64,000 bases of DNA, from the NCBI GenBank assembly GCA_013399305.1, contig VXAI01000092.1, forward strand, positions 1,838,231 to 1,902,230, read 5' to 3'. The translations under genes were made by a program, and so were the position numbers. Source of the DNA: Rostratula benghalensis. Its lineage: Eukaryota > Chordata > Aves > Charadriiformes > Rostratulidae. Below the pieces are notes generated by a model, which made no database searches, was not told the origin of the DNA, and was given only the letters and a program-made list of their open reading frames with translations. Position 1 is the first letter of the stretch; every line of letters starts with the position of its first letter. This document shows, one piece after another, positions 34,001-43,281 of this stretch.

Positions 34001-37000
34001 ATAGCAAGTTCCAAGTGGAATCTGGTGTTCTTCTATTGGCTTCTATTTGCTGAACAGTCATAGCTGTCACAGTGCCTGTTCCTGGCCTTGCCATGCTTGA
34101 GGTAAGATCTCTCTGGAAAAGGGTTTAGTCGCTGCCTTGTACTCAGGGCAGCTTACAAGCAATCACATGGCTTAGGGCGTATCGAGTAGTTTCTTGTATT
34201 GATGCAATACCATGGTTTACCCAGATCCTGAGGTAGACAAATTCCACTGCAGCTGAAAAATCCTTTTATAGTCTCTATCAGGTAGTGTTTTATTTACTTT
34301 TTCAAAAAAAAGGTGGGAAGAAACAACTTGAGCACTGAGAGACTGGGCATTTAAGCATGCTTTCTACTGTTGGGGAATGCTTTTACTCCTGTCTATTTTA
34401 AGATAGCTATGTTCCTTTTTTATTCTCCAAACAACCAAATTTGAGTAAGTTTTTGTATCCTTACATACTGCGGTCTTGGAGTAGAGATAGAACAAAATAA
34501 AAGTGAAAGTACATCCCTCTCCCAAGTGGGAAAAAACAGTTTAGATGAGTGCTCTATCTTTCTTTCATAGATGGATTCACAAGCAAGCTTTCAGTAATAA
34601 TCTTTGTGTGTTTTCCCTAATTGTAGACAAAGGATCTGGTAATTCGTCTTCCAAGGCTACTGACTGGAAAATTAGAGCCTGTAAAGGAAAATCTTCAGGT
34701 GAGCTTATTAGTAGATATTAAAAGTGTGTTATGTAGCAACGTAGTTTAAGAGTTGTCAGAAGATAAAATCCCTAGAGGAGAATCCTGCACAGAAAGAACT
34801 TAATGAAATAATTTTATTGGACATAAAATAACTGAGGATTTTGTTAAACAGCTTCTTTTCCTCTGTAGCTTGCAAGCTTAGAGCATACGTGGAGCAGTAT
34901 CTTATTCTGTCTGCTACTTGGATGTAGGTTAGAAACTTCATCTGGATCCCTTCCTGCCAAAAGTTGCTATCTGATGACACAAGTTGTTGCCCATTTCTTT
35001 ACAACTAGTGAAAAATAGGGCCTGCTCCCCCTTCTTTTTTTTTTTTTCCTCCCCTTAATTATTATGGGTTTTTGCTAACTTGAATTGTCCATGAAGATTT
35101 AGGAGCAAGAAATGTGCAGTTGATTATTTTCTTCTTGGCAGGTAGCTAGTTTGCCAAAATGTGCATTTGACACCTATTGTCTGATAGCAGATGGTCGTTA
35201 TTAACAACTGTTGGGTAAATAACTTCATACCCACAGGGACTCCTTTCCCTTTTGAAAATGTAACTATGTATTGGTTTAATTATTGTGCTGTAAAGCCATC
35301 TAGGCCAAACAGCATGATGTAGTGTAACAATTTGAGAAAGCCCATTATCCTATAATGCATAACTATGAATTAAAATATATAATTTTTAGACAGACTCACT
35401 GTTCTGAATCTATTAAACACTGGGAATCTTGCAATCTGAAATGCGTGTGTGGTAAGGGAGGAGACTGGAAAGTAGCAGACTGTTCCAATTAATAGTGCTT
35501 TCTTTTTAATGAACATTGTTTCCACGGGCTAGGGATTCAGTATGTTTTAATGAATGTGTTTTTAAGATCCTCACTTCTATGTGACCATCTTGTCCATCTA
35601 CCAAAGAGTATATAGTGTATCATCCTTATTTTTAAGGATGTTCTAGAGAGAGAGAAAGGATTTTTAGGTCCTCACTATTAGAGTCTAGTGATACCTAGCA
35701 GCTCCAGCCTTTCAGGGGGTTAGATGTTCCAGGTTCAGACCTGTATGTCCCGACGTGGTGGTCGGCAGGCAGCGCTCAGAAAGGGAAACCATGTACCAGC
35801 AGTTCAGAAGTGATCTGACTGTTTCCCTCATTCTGAGTGAGCTGTTACTGAGAAGCAACTGCTACAGCTGATACTGGTTGTCAAAAAGGTACAAAAAGAT
35901 ACCAGTCTTTGGACTAAATGAGCTGAAGGATGGCTTATTCCATCCTTTGAGGATTTCATTGAGCACAATTAGAGATTTGCTGATAGGGTGAAACTGGAAA
36001 GCTTGTGTTACCACTACCTGTTGTGAGACTTGTATGGAGTATTTTGAATATTGCTGGGGCTTACCCCCTAAGGGTATTAGTACATGTGGTGTAGAGATCT
36101 ACTGAACATTAAGCATACATGCTGTCAAACTGAGTAGTCAAAGCAACTTGAACTTGAGCTCACCATTCCGATCAAGAGAGAGCTGTTCCATTTCACTCAA
36201 TAGAAGAGAAAAGCTCAAGATTCTTGGCATGATTACCTCTACAGTAGGGCTGGCTAAGCATCTCCACTAACTGAACATCAGGTCTTACTCTTGGTTGTAT
36301 ATCTTAACGCAGGAAGTCACTCCTGCCAACTCAGTTCCATGGAAGACACCACTGAAGTGCAAATGCATATCTTCGTATGTGAATTCTGTCTTAGTTGATT
36401 AGTATTCCTTGTAACACACAAATAGTTACAAATCAGGTAAGGAATAACCAGGAACTGAAAGACCCGATGATAGTGACCTCCTGAGACAATTCCCTCTAAG
36501 GATCTGGAAGTCCTAGGGTAGATTCGAAAGCCAGATTCTAAGCCCTTGCCTTTCTATTTGCCAGGCAGTTTTGGAAAAGAGCTGTAGTCTTGGCACATTG
36601 AACTGGAAAAACAAAAAGCACCACCTTTTTGCCAACTGAGGAAGTACCTGGGTTGGATTTGAAAGTGTGGCTTATGTAGACTGGCAAGCGTGCCCACTTC
36701 ATGACTAAAAACAAGCTGCTTGTAAATGTCACTGGAGGACAGAAGAAATGGCTAAATTACCAGACACTCTTGTATGCTGAATTCCTTTCTCAACAACTCA
36801 ATGAACTGCTTGCAATCTGCACTTTGGGAGGAGTGCTAATGATTTTATTGAAAAAATGTGTTTTGTTTTCCTTTTGGGAAACCATAATTGAAGTCAAGGC
36901 AGTCTCTAAAAAAGACATGTTACTTTAGACATTAACCAAGTGTAAAATAAATTGAATCCACCACATATTCTATAGATCTCTTTCAGGTTCAGCAGACTTC

Positions 37001-39880
37001 AGCTGAAGATGACAGGACTGAAATGATACTCCCTAATAGAAAAATATAACTTGGGTACATTAGCAAAAGAAAATACTACAATAACAAAAGTAGTCACCAG
37101 TGATTTGATTGCTGTGTTTTACAGAGCTCAACAGCTCCACAACTAGAAAGTCCATTTCTTTTGACAGCTTGGTATTGAAACTGATAAAAGACTTTTAAGG
37201 GAGAATATTTATGCTTGTAACTGCCACGTGTACTGAGACACAGCTTTTTTGTTCATATCTCAGCTGAGCTGAAAAATACATAGCATTCACAGAAGTCGTC
37301 TTTACTTCAGGGATAGTCTGTTATGAAATTGCACTTTAATCCAGAATGAGAAATAATTTGCCCTATCTGTTTTGAAAAGAACTAAAGTGGCAGGTATTAT
37401 TCTGGTTTGCATTCTGGCTGCTGTGTGGCAAAGGGTAGAAGACTTTTGCAGTAGTTTCAGTGGTGCATCAAAATAAGCTAAGTTTGCTGTAGCTAACTTT
37501 TGAAACTAAAACGTGCTCTTTTTCAGGTTTGTCAGATTGAACTTGGTTTTCAACGTAATGAAATTCAACAGATTGTGTTTAAAACCCCCAAGATTTTAAC
37601 TGCAAGTAAAAAGAGACTCAAACAAACCTTTGACTACTTACACAACATAATGGGTATTCCCCACCACATGCTTACTCGCTTTCCTCAGGTGAGCTGTTAA
37701 TCTGGGAATAAATTGTAAGTGCTCTTTCCACAGCAGTTTCACTAGTTTGCTGCTGGAGGTAGAGCCTCACTCTATGTGGGATAAATGAATTCTTCAACTT
37801 GTCTGTGGCTTTTACTCTAATTGGAATAAGTTTTATTAGCAATTCAGCAACCGGTGAGGATTCCAATGTGGAAGTGTTCTTCTTCTCCCCTTGGCACACG
37901 TAATACCCCCACCCCCCCCAGTCTTGTCAATTTTCAAGTTTTCAACAGAAGTTATTGTGCATGTCTCTTCTGGATTCAAACTGTTACTGCCAGTTTAGGG
38001 ATTTCTTGTCCTGAAATCTTATCTAGCTAAAAGACATGAGAGAAGACATGTCATGCAGAAGAAATTTCATTAGATTACATTTCATTAGATTACATATATG
38101 TGTGTGTGTGTGTGTATACATATATGCATTTATTTTGGATTTGTCTAGTTAATAAATTCTATAGATTCTAGGATCTGAAAATATAATTTAAAGGTAAGAG
38201 AAGTTGTGTCCATGCGGCAATCAGATTCTCATTGATCTTGGTATTGCTGCAGCAATAGCTAAAAAATCACAGGAGTGAAAATATTTTATTTTCTATCTCC
38301 TCATTACTATTATTGCCATATAAATTAGAAGCTGATAGCATTAGTCACTTCATCCAATGCTGACAGGTAGTCACGCTATCTTCTTACAAAGAAAAAGCAA
38401 GCACAAGTTATAACTTCTGAACTGTAATAATTTTCTTCCTAGAGCAAGTCTAGTAGGGAACCTGTCTAATCTGACTAAAATGCCAAAATTATATGGGGAA
38501 CTAAAACTGCTTCCCAGGTTTTTGATTACTTAACTTGGTACTTAATATATCTTTACTCAACAAGGAGGCTTGCTATAACTCCAATCTGTGTGTCACTTTT
38601 GCCCTCCTCGACTACAAGTCTTGCTCACTTCCTTCTCAGTTGTCTTACTGCTGGCTTTGTGGTGGTTCACCTCATTATTTATCTTCCCTTTGTTTAGAAG
38701 AGTAAGTGGAGAGTTTCCTCTAGTCCTTTTTCATGGCACAGTCACCCTTTCTTTTCCTCGTTCTTCCCTTCCATCCTCAAACTGTTGAGTTCCAGGATAT
38801 GGCTAGTGCAACTGAGTCCATGTGCAGGCTGGCCATTAATTTGGGCATTCACAAATGCATGCTTTTCTCTATCTGTTCTTGCTTCTATCCTGATTGACAG
38901 CAATACTGAAAATAAGAGGTGAACAGATTTTTTGGGTTTTTTTGTCAGATCCTCTCTGATGTTACAGCTGGTGTGGTAACCATCCTTCCTGCCAGCCCCA
39001 TAAATGAACGCTGTTTAAGGTTTTTCCCCCTCTGTTCTTACTCCCCCTTAAAATTCAAGGAAGGCAGAGGAGGAACAGTGTTAGCTTTCTGTGCTTGTTC
39101 AAATGAGTTCACTTCCTCATGAAATCTTTCATTACTATATTCTCTCCTTTTTAGTAAAAACTCTGCTTACTTTCATTGCTGTAGCATTGGTGTTTTCACT
39201 GTTATCTTCTCTAAAGCAAAATCTTTCTCTTCAGTTTTCCTGCTCAGAAATGCAACTGGATTTCTGCTTTTAAGACTTAATTGTTCACCTCTTGTCTTTC
39301 CCACTTATCTCTCTCTTTTAGATGTTCCACTGATTCTTTCATGTTTCCCTTACTATTGTTCTTGCCTTTGACTGTCTGGAATTCTTTTTGCAACAAAGAT
39401 CTTCAAATGTAGGTGTTGCAGTGCAGCAGAAGGCAAGTGATTGTTCTGAACCACTGCACTGTGCCTTTTGGCCTTGTTATCACCTCAGCGTATTGTATTG
39501 AAGCATTTATTTAGAATTCAGATAACTTATATGTAATGTAACCTATCTGGTGTTTGACATAAATGAGAAGATGCAAAGTATTTGTTTTCTTTCTAGATCT
39601 TCAGTTTGTCTTAAAAATGTTCTTATTTTAGACCCATCAGTTTGAAATTCAGACAAACTAAACAATTCTTCCCTTTCTTTCTTAGGTTTTCAACTCAAAG
39701 CTATTACGAATCAAAGAGAGACATATGTTTCTTACATTCTTGGGAAGAGCACAGTATGACCCAGCACAGCCCAGCTATATCTCCCTGGACCAGCTAGTAT
39801 CTTTGCCCGATGAGGTGTTTTGTACAGAGATTGCCAAAGCTTCTATACAGGACTTTGAAAAATTCTTGAAAACACTTTAA
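24706..39880 (+). CDS. MTERF3: Mitochondrial transcription termination factor 3 (spliced, complete)
   Basis: Joined coding exons 24706-25036, 27237-27389, 28412-28601, 33287-33434, 34627-34698, 37527-37688 and 39686-39880 total 1251 bases, giving 416 residues (human 417). All borders are GT/AG and in phase. MTERF3 is a mitochondrial matrix protein of the mTERF superfamily; it represses mtDNA transcription near the promoter region and supports mitoribosome assembly. Residues 1-110 are poorly conserved and rich in Arg and Ala, as expected for a targeting sequence. From about residue 125 the match is close, with repeated leucine-rich mTERF motifs (for example [14 protein letters not shown] and [11 protein letters not shown]) that form the half-ring alpha-helical array in the human structure. 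The C-terminus DFEKFLKTL is the family's usual end. The start at 24706 was chosen because it opens MALWARQ.SRW like human MALSAQQIPRW and has A at -3 and G at +4. Confidence 0.96.
27237..27389 (+). CDS. MTERF3: MTERF3 coding exon 3 of 8 (second coding)
   Basis: Encodes residues 111-161, including [20 protein letters not shown] and [18 protein letters not shown], close to human. Acceptor TTCTTAG before 27237, donor GTATGT from 27390. Exon numbering assumes one untranslated first exon. Confidence 0.95.
   Translation, partial: TGMMSHLHPLWRRFLRKKLCRSLQNPFFPFSLPRSEIMLITRTLWQNLST
28412..28601 (+). CDS. MTERF3: MTERF3 third coding exon
   Basis: Encodes residues 162-225 ([20 protein letters not shown], then [20 protein letters not shown]), the first mTERF repeats. 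Acceptor TTGTTGTAG, donor GTAAGC. Confidence 0.96.
33287..33434 (+). CDS. MTERF3: MTERF3 fourth coding exon
   Basis: Encodes residues 225-274 ([20 protein letters not shown], then [19 protein letters not shown]). Acceptor CTTTCTAG, donor GTAAAG. It follows the longest intron of the gene (28602-33286), where I recognise nothing but simple repeats. Confidence 0.95.
34627..34698 (+). CDS. MTERF3: MTERF3 fifth coding exon (72 bp)
   Basis: Encodes residues 275-298 in exactly 24 codons ([20 protein letters not shown], then ENLQ), a complete mTERF repeat core. Acceptor TTGTAG, donor GTGAGC. Too short to appear as an isolated ORF. Confidence 0.95.
37527..37688 (+). CDS. MTERF3: MTERF3 sixth coding exon
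   Basis: Encodes residues 299-352 in 54 codons ([20 protein letters not shown] onward to [10 protein letters not shown]). Acceptor CTTTTTCAG, donor GTGAGC. Confidence 0.96.
38065..38126. repeat. 15-bp tandem pair followed by (TG)n microsatellite
   Basis: TTTCATTAGATTACA is repeated head to tail at 38065-38079 and 38080-38094, followed at once by a TG run at about 38099-38114 and alternating TATACATATATG. It lies in the last MTERF3 intron and is probably length-variable. Confidence 0.85.
39686..39880 (+). CDS. MTERF3: MTERF3 last coding exon
   Basis: Encodes residues 353-416 and the TAA stop ([20 protein letters not shown], then [15 protein letters not shown]). Acceptor TTTCTTAG before 39686. 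Very close to human. Confidence 0.97.
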   Translation, partial: VFNSKLLRIKERHMFLTFLGRAQYDPAQPSYISLDQLVSLPDEVFCTEIAKASIQDFEKFLKTL

Positions 39881-39903
39881 TTACTAACACATGTAAAAAA
39901 GAA

Positions 39904-39909
39904 AATAAA
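39904..39909 (+). terminator. MTERF3: MTERF3 polyadenylation signal
   Basis: AATAAA 24 bases after the stop codon, implying a very short 3' UTR with cleavage near 39920-39935. Confidence 0.8.
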
Positions 39910-39935
39910 GTTACTAAATAACATATTTTATATCA

Positions 39936-42349
39936 CTGCTCCCTTTTATGGTCCCTTAATTATTTCTTAGTTACCAATTTAATTACTGATTTAAGAAGTT
40001 GTGGCTTACGAAACATATGTAGGATTTAAAGGTTGAGTGTGGTATTTTTTTATGGTACCTTAAAAATCTGTTCCAGAGGGTTAAGTGAATATGTGTCGAT
40101 TGCTAGTGATGAAATCCTTGTAATAAATTGCTACCTTAATTCATAGTAAATGATGCACCACACTAACAGAAAAGTAAATTAAAGAGCATTCTTCTTCTTT
40201 TTTTTTTTTTTTTTTAATAATTTCAGAGTTTTGGGAGATGGAAAAACTGGCGGGTGCTTTATTCCTGGTTTTCTCACCCTCCTTCCCCACAAGTTAGAAT
40301 AACAACCACTGCAGTAGCGAAGAAGTGATGTGTTTACCTGCTTTTATCTTAAGAGCTAATAATGTTATTCTTCTCCTTGTATGGTAGAAAGAAGTACACT
40401 GTTACACACGTGAAGCCCCTCATGCAAAAAGGTGTTTTCTAACAGATGACAAATGTGTTTCTTTGTGAAGCTGGCTGCTCCAGTTAATGTCCTAAAAACT
40501 GTGCCGTGAAACTTGGTTTAAAATATCAAAATCAGCAAGCTGAATCTAGGCATGTTGCAGAAAATATAAAACTATACATGTCCCTGGAATCTAGAAGGAG
40601 CTTATTTTAAGTCACTTTTCTCCTCTGCTTGTTTGGGGCTAAAAACTTCTTCCTTACCCCAAGGAGATTTGTATGGCTTTAGTATATAAGTAACATACAA
40701 GACCAGGGTGTAGCACACAATTAGTTGACAGTTATCTTGGTTTTGCTAGGTTATAACAACTGAAGTAAATGCCAGTATTAAGAACTGTTGGGGGTATTAA
40801 AAGTACTTAATCTTACCAGTAGACAAACTGTTAATACAGAATTAATCAAATGCTTCACAGTGCATTTGAGCAAAGTGAAGCAACTGACTAAACCCAAATG
40901 CTAACTGCCTGATAGTTCATTGTTTAGTGAAATTCTTTCAGTTAAAACAGCTCAGGAAACTGAAATCCAGATGTTTTCATTTGGATTTAAGCTTATTTAA
41001 TGAATAAGCCTCAAGGTTTTAAAAACTCAGTGTTGGAGCTTAAAATACCAATTTGTATGCAGATAGCAGAATAAAATGCAAAAGGTTAGATTCCCCTAAT
41101 AGGTGGGAAACAAAGGAAGGTTAAAGAGATATTTAAAGAATGAGCATAGCAGTGATCTCTGGATTGGGACTTGGGTCTTTTATCCAAAATAAAAATCTGG
41201 AATTTGAATTACAACACCCAAAAAAAGGAGTGTTGTCAGAACAAGCAGGGTGCAAAATGATTTACTGGGGCATCTTCACTTGAAGCACAGTAAAAAGCCA
41301 CATTCTTTGTCTGCATTATATATCTGAGATGCCTTCTTTTGTCTTTTGGTCTCATGTTTCCCACTCCACTGGCATGGGAAAATGACTTGAAATACTTTAT
41401 TAAGTAGATAGTTCTGGGTGGAGATGCAGAACAAAGTTTATCTCAAGTGATGGCTAAAAAAACACCTTCCCCTGCTCCCTCCTTTTAAATAAAAATTTTT
41501 AAGTCCAATATTCTTATTTGGACTTTGACTGTATTAATGGCTTATAATGAACTATAATCTTCAAACAATGTAAGAAAAAAAAACAGTATTCATAGTAAAA
41601 ATGTTAAGATAAAGTATGTGGGTTCATAATGCCAAAGTGCTTTTGCAGGTTTATCCTGCTGGCCTTACTGTGATCTATATTATCACGTGACAAACCTTTC
41701 TAAAATAAATTACATTATAAAATGTGCATATTTTTAATTTCTCAAAATTTGAGCTTTTAATTCCTTTAGTATTTTTAAATGTAGAAATGATTGCTGCCAG
41801 AGTTAAACTAGTTTCTTTGAAACATTAAATGCACAAGCTTATGCCAAATTAGCTTTCCAGAAATATCATGAAGAAAGGAAGCAAAAGACTTTATGGAAGT
41901 GCTAAAAGGAAAGGGGATAAGAGGATAGAAGAACTTTTTGAGGGTCGTGCCAAATACTTTTTGGCTTTAAGATGAAAAAAAAAAAAAAAATCTTTAGAAG
42001 AACTGTGCAGCCCAGGATTACTGAACTTAATTGTTAGCCTGGTGTTGTTGATAAGGGCGAGCAGCCTTGGATGGAGCACGTTGATTAATTGGGGCTTGCT
42101 GGGTCCAATCTGGCAAAGACCCTTTGCGGTCTGCTGCCAGGCTCTCGGAGCCCTGCCTTCTGCCTGCTCACCGCATTCAGCCACGTGCTTTTCTGACTGA
42201 AACTGACGGCTGTAGTAGTATTTCTAAATAATTCGACGCATTTATCTCATTTCTTTAAAAACGCAGAGGTCTTCGTCTGAAGGAATTGCTGGGAGAAGCT
42301 GCACCCCGTGGCCCAGGAAACAGCAGCTCACCTGGCAGCTGCCGTACCT
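39936..42349. other. MTERF3-UQCRB intergenic DNA
   Basis: AT-rich spacer with T tracts (near 40.2 kb) and A tracts (near 41.98 kb). No exon, RNA gene or recognised mobile element. GC content rises from about 42.1 kb on the way to the UQCRB promoter. Confidence 0.6.
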
Positions 42350-42523
42350 GTGCAGAGGTTTCTCCTCCTCTCTTTGACGAACGCGGTGCTTTGCCTACTG
42401 GCCTTCACAAACGTAAACTTATTTTTAGCCAGTGTTGTGCAGAGTTTTCTCCTCCTCTCTTTGATGAACGCGGTGCTTTGCCTACTGGCCTTCACAAACG
42501 TAAACTTATTTTTAGCCAGTGTT
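42350..42523. repeat. 87-bp tandem duplication
   Basis: Two head-to-tail copies, 42350-42436 and 42437-42523, differ at only two visible positions (G/T near the start, GACGAAC/GATGAAC inside). The 87-bp period is 29 codons, so two overlapping plus-strand frames run through both copies and each shows a duplicated peptide. It is about 0.75 kb upstream of the UQCRB start. I recognise neither peptide and do not call a gene. Confidence 0.95.
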
Positions 42524-43047
42524 CACCTTTACCCCTCCGTTCGCAGCTGTTGGTCTAAAGAAGCTTCACGGCGCCCAGACGCCTTGACGGAGGGCAGGAT
42601 GGAGTCACAGGAGTTCTCCGGGCTCTCGGCTGCAGCTGTGGCCGTGCAGCCGAAAACGCGGGCACCGGGAGCGAAGGCTCAGAAATACCGCGGTTCCCGA
42701 GTCGCTGCCCGTTTGCAGAGAGGCTGTGGTACACACGCAAGGACAGGCTTGCCGTGCTCCTCGCTCTGCGCAAGCGCTGATGAATCTTGGCTTCATCACC
42801 GATTCTCTTAACGCCGTTACTTGAAGGCGAGAGTCACGGCCTTGACGCCTTGGCCGCCTGTCGATTCGTTCTACCCCTCAGCGCGGCCCGGCGCCCCGCC
42901 GCGGTTACGAGGTGGCTCCCGCGCCCGAAGGCGACCAGGAGGGAGGCCGAAGCAGGGACGAGCGGCCGCGGCCGTAGGGCGGCGGGCAGTGTCCGTGCCC
43001 AGCGGCGTTCGCCGCCCGCCCGAACGGAGACGCGAGGCAGCGACGCC

Positions 43048-43152
43048 GGTGCCGGGCCCCCGGTGCCAGCCCCCGGTGCCAGCCCCCGGTGCCAGCCCCC
43101 GGTGCCAGCCCCCGGTGCCAGCCCCCGGTGCCAGCCCCCGGTGCCAGCCCCC
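43048..43152. repeat. 13-bp GC minisatellite
   Basis: Seven perfect tandem copies of GGTGCCAGCCCCC (43062-43152) preceded by one diverged 14-base copy (43048-43061). The array ends 11 bases before the NRF-1 palindrome. Because 13 is not a multiple of 3, every frame through it reads Pro/Ala/Gly-rich repeats, so the ORFs crossing it are artefacts. Confidence 0.97.
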
Positions 43153-43163
43153 GCCGCGGCGGG

Positions 43164-43173
43164 GCGCATGCGC
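43164..43173. promoter_or_regulatory. NRF-1 binding site (perfect palindrome)
   Basis: GCGCATGCGC, the core of the NRF-1 consensus, lies 90 bases upstream of the UQCRB ATG. NRF-1 controls many nuclear genes for oxidative phosphorylation. Assigned by motif only. Confidence 0.75.
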
Positions 43174-43262
43174 CAGCGCTGAGGCGGCATTGGCGGGCCC
43201 GCCCCCGCCCCCCGGGGACGCTACGGGTTACCCAGAAGGCAGCGCGCTGGGCCGAGGTGAAG

Positions 43263-43281
43263 ATGGCGGCGAGGGCGTCAG
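43263..43281 (+). CDS. UQCRB: UQCRB coding exon 1 (19 coding bases)
   Basis: Encodes MAARAS plus one base; donor GTGAGG from 43282. It continues upstream as the 5' UTR. Chosen because it is the only ATG within the promoter island that joins in phase to exon 2 and gives the family length. Confidence 0.9.

Larger units (their letters stand above)
25037..39685 (+). other. MTERF3: MTERF3 introns, content overview
   Basis: The six introns between coding exons hold A/T tracts (near 25.28, 25.35, 25.63, 27.72, 29.34, 35.03 kb) and the small repeat cluster at 38.07-38.13 kb. No CR1 copy, second gene or RNA gene was recognised, which contrasts with the CR1-bearing introns of the neighbouring genes. 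Confidence 0.6.
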
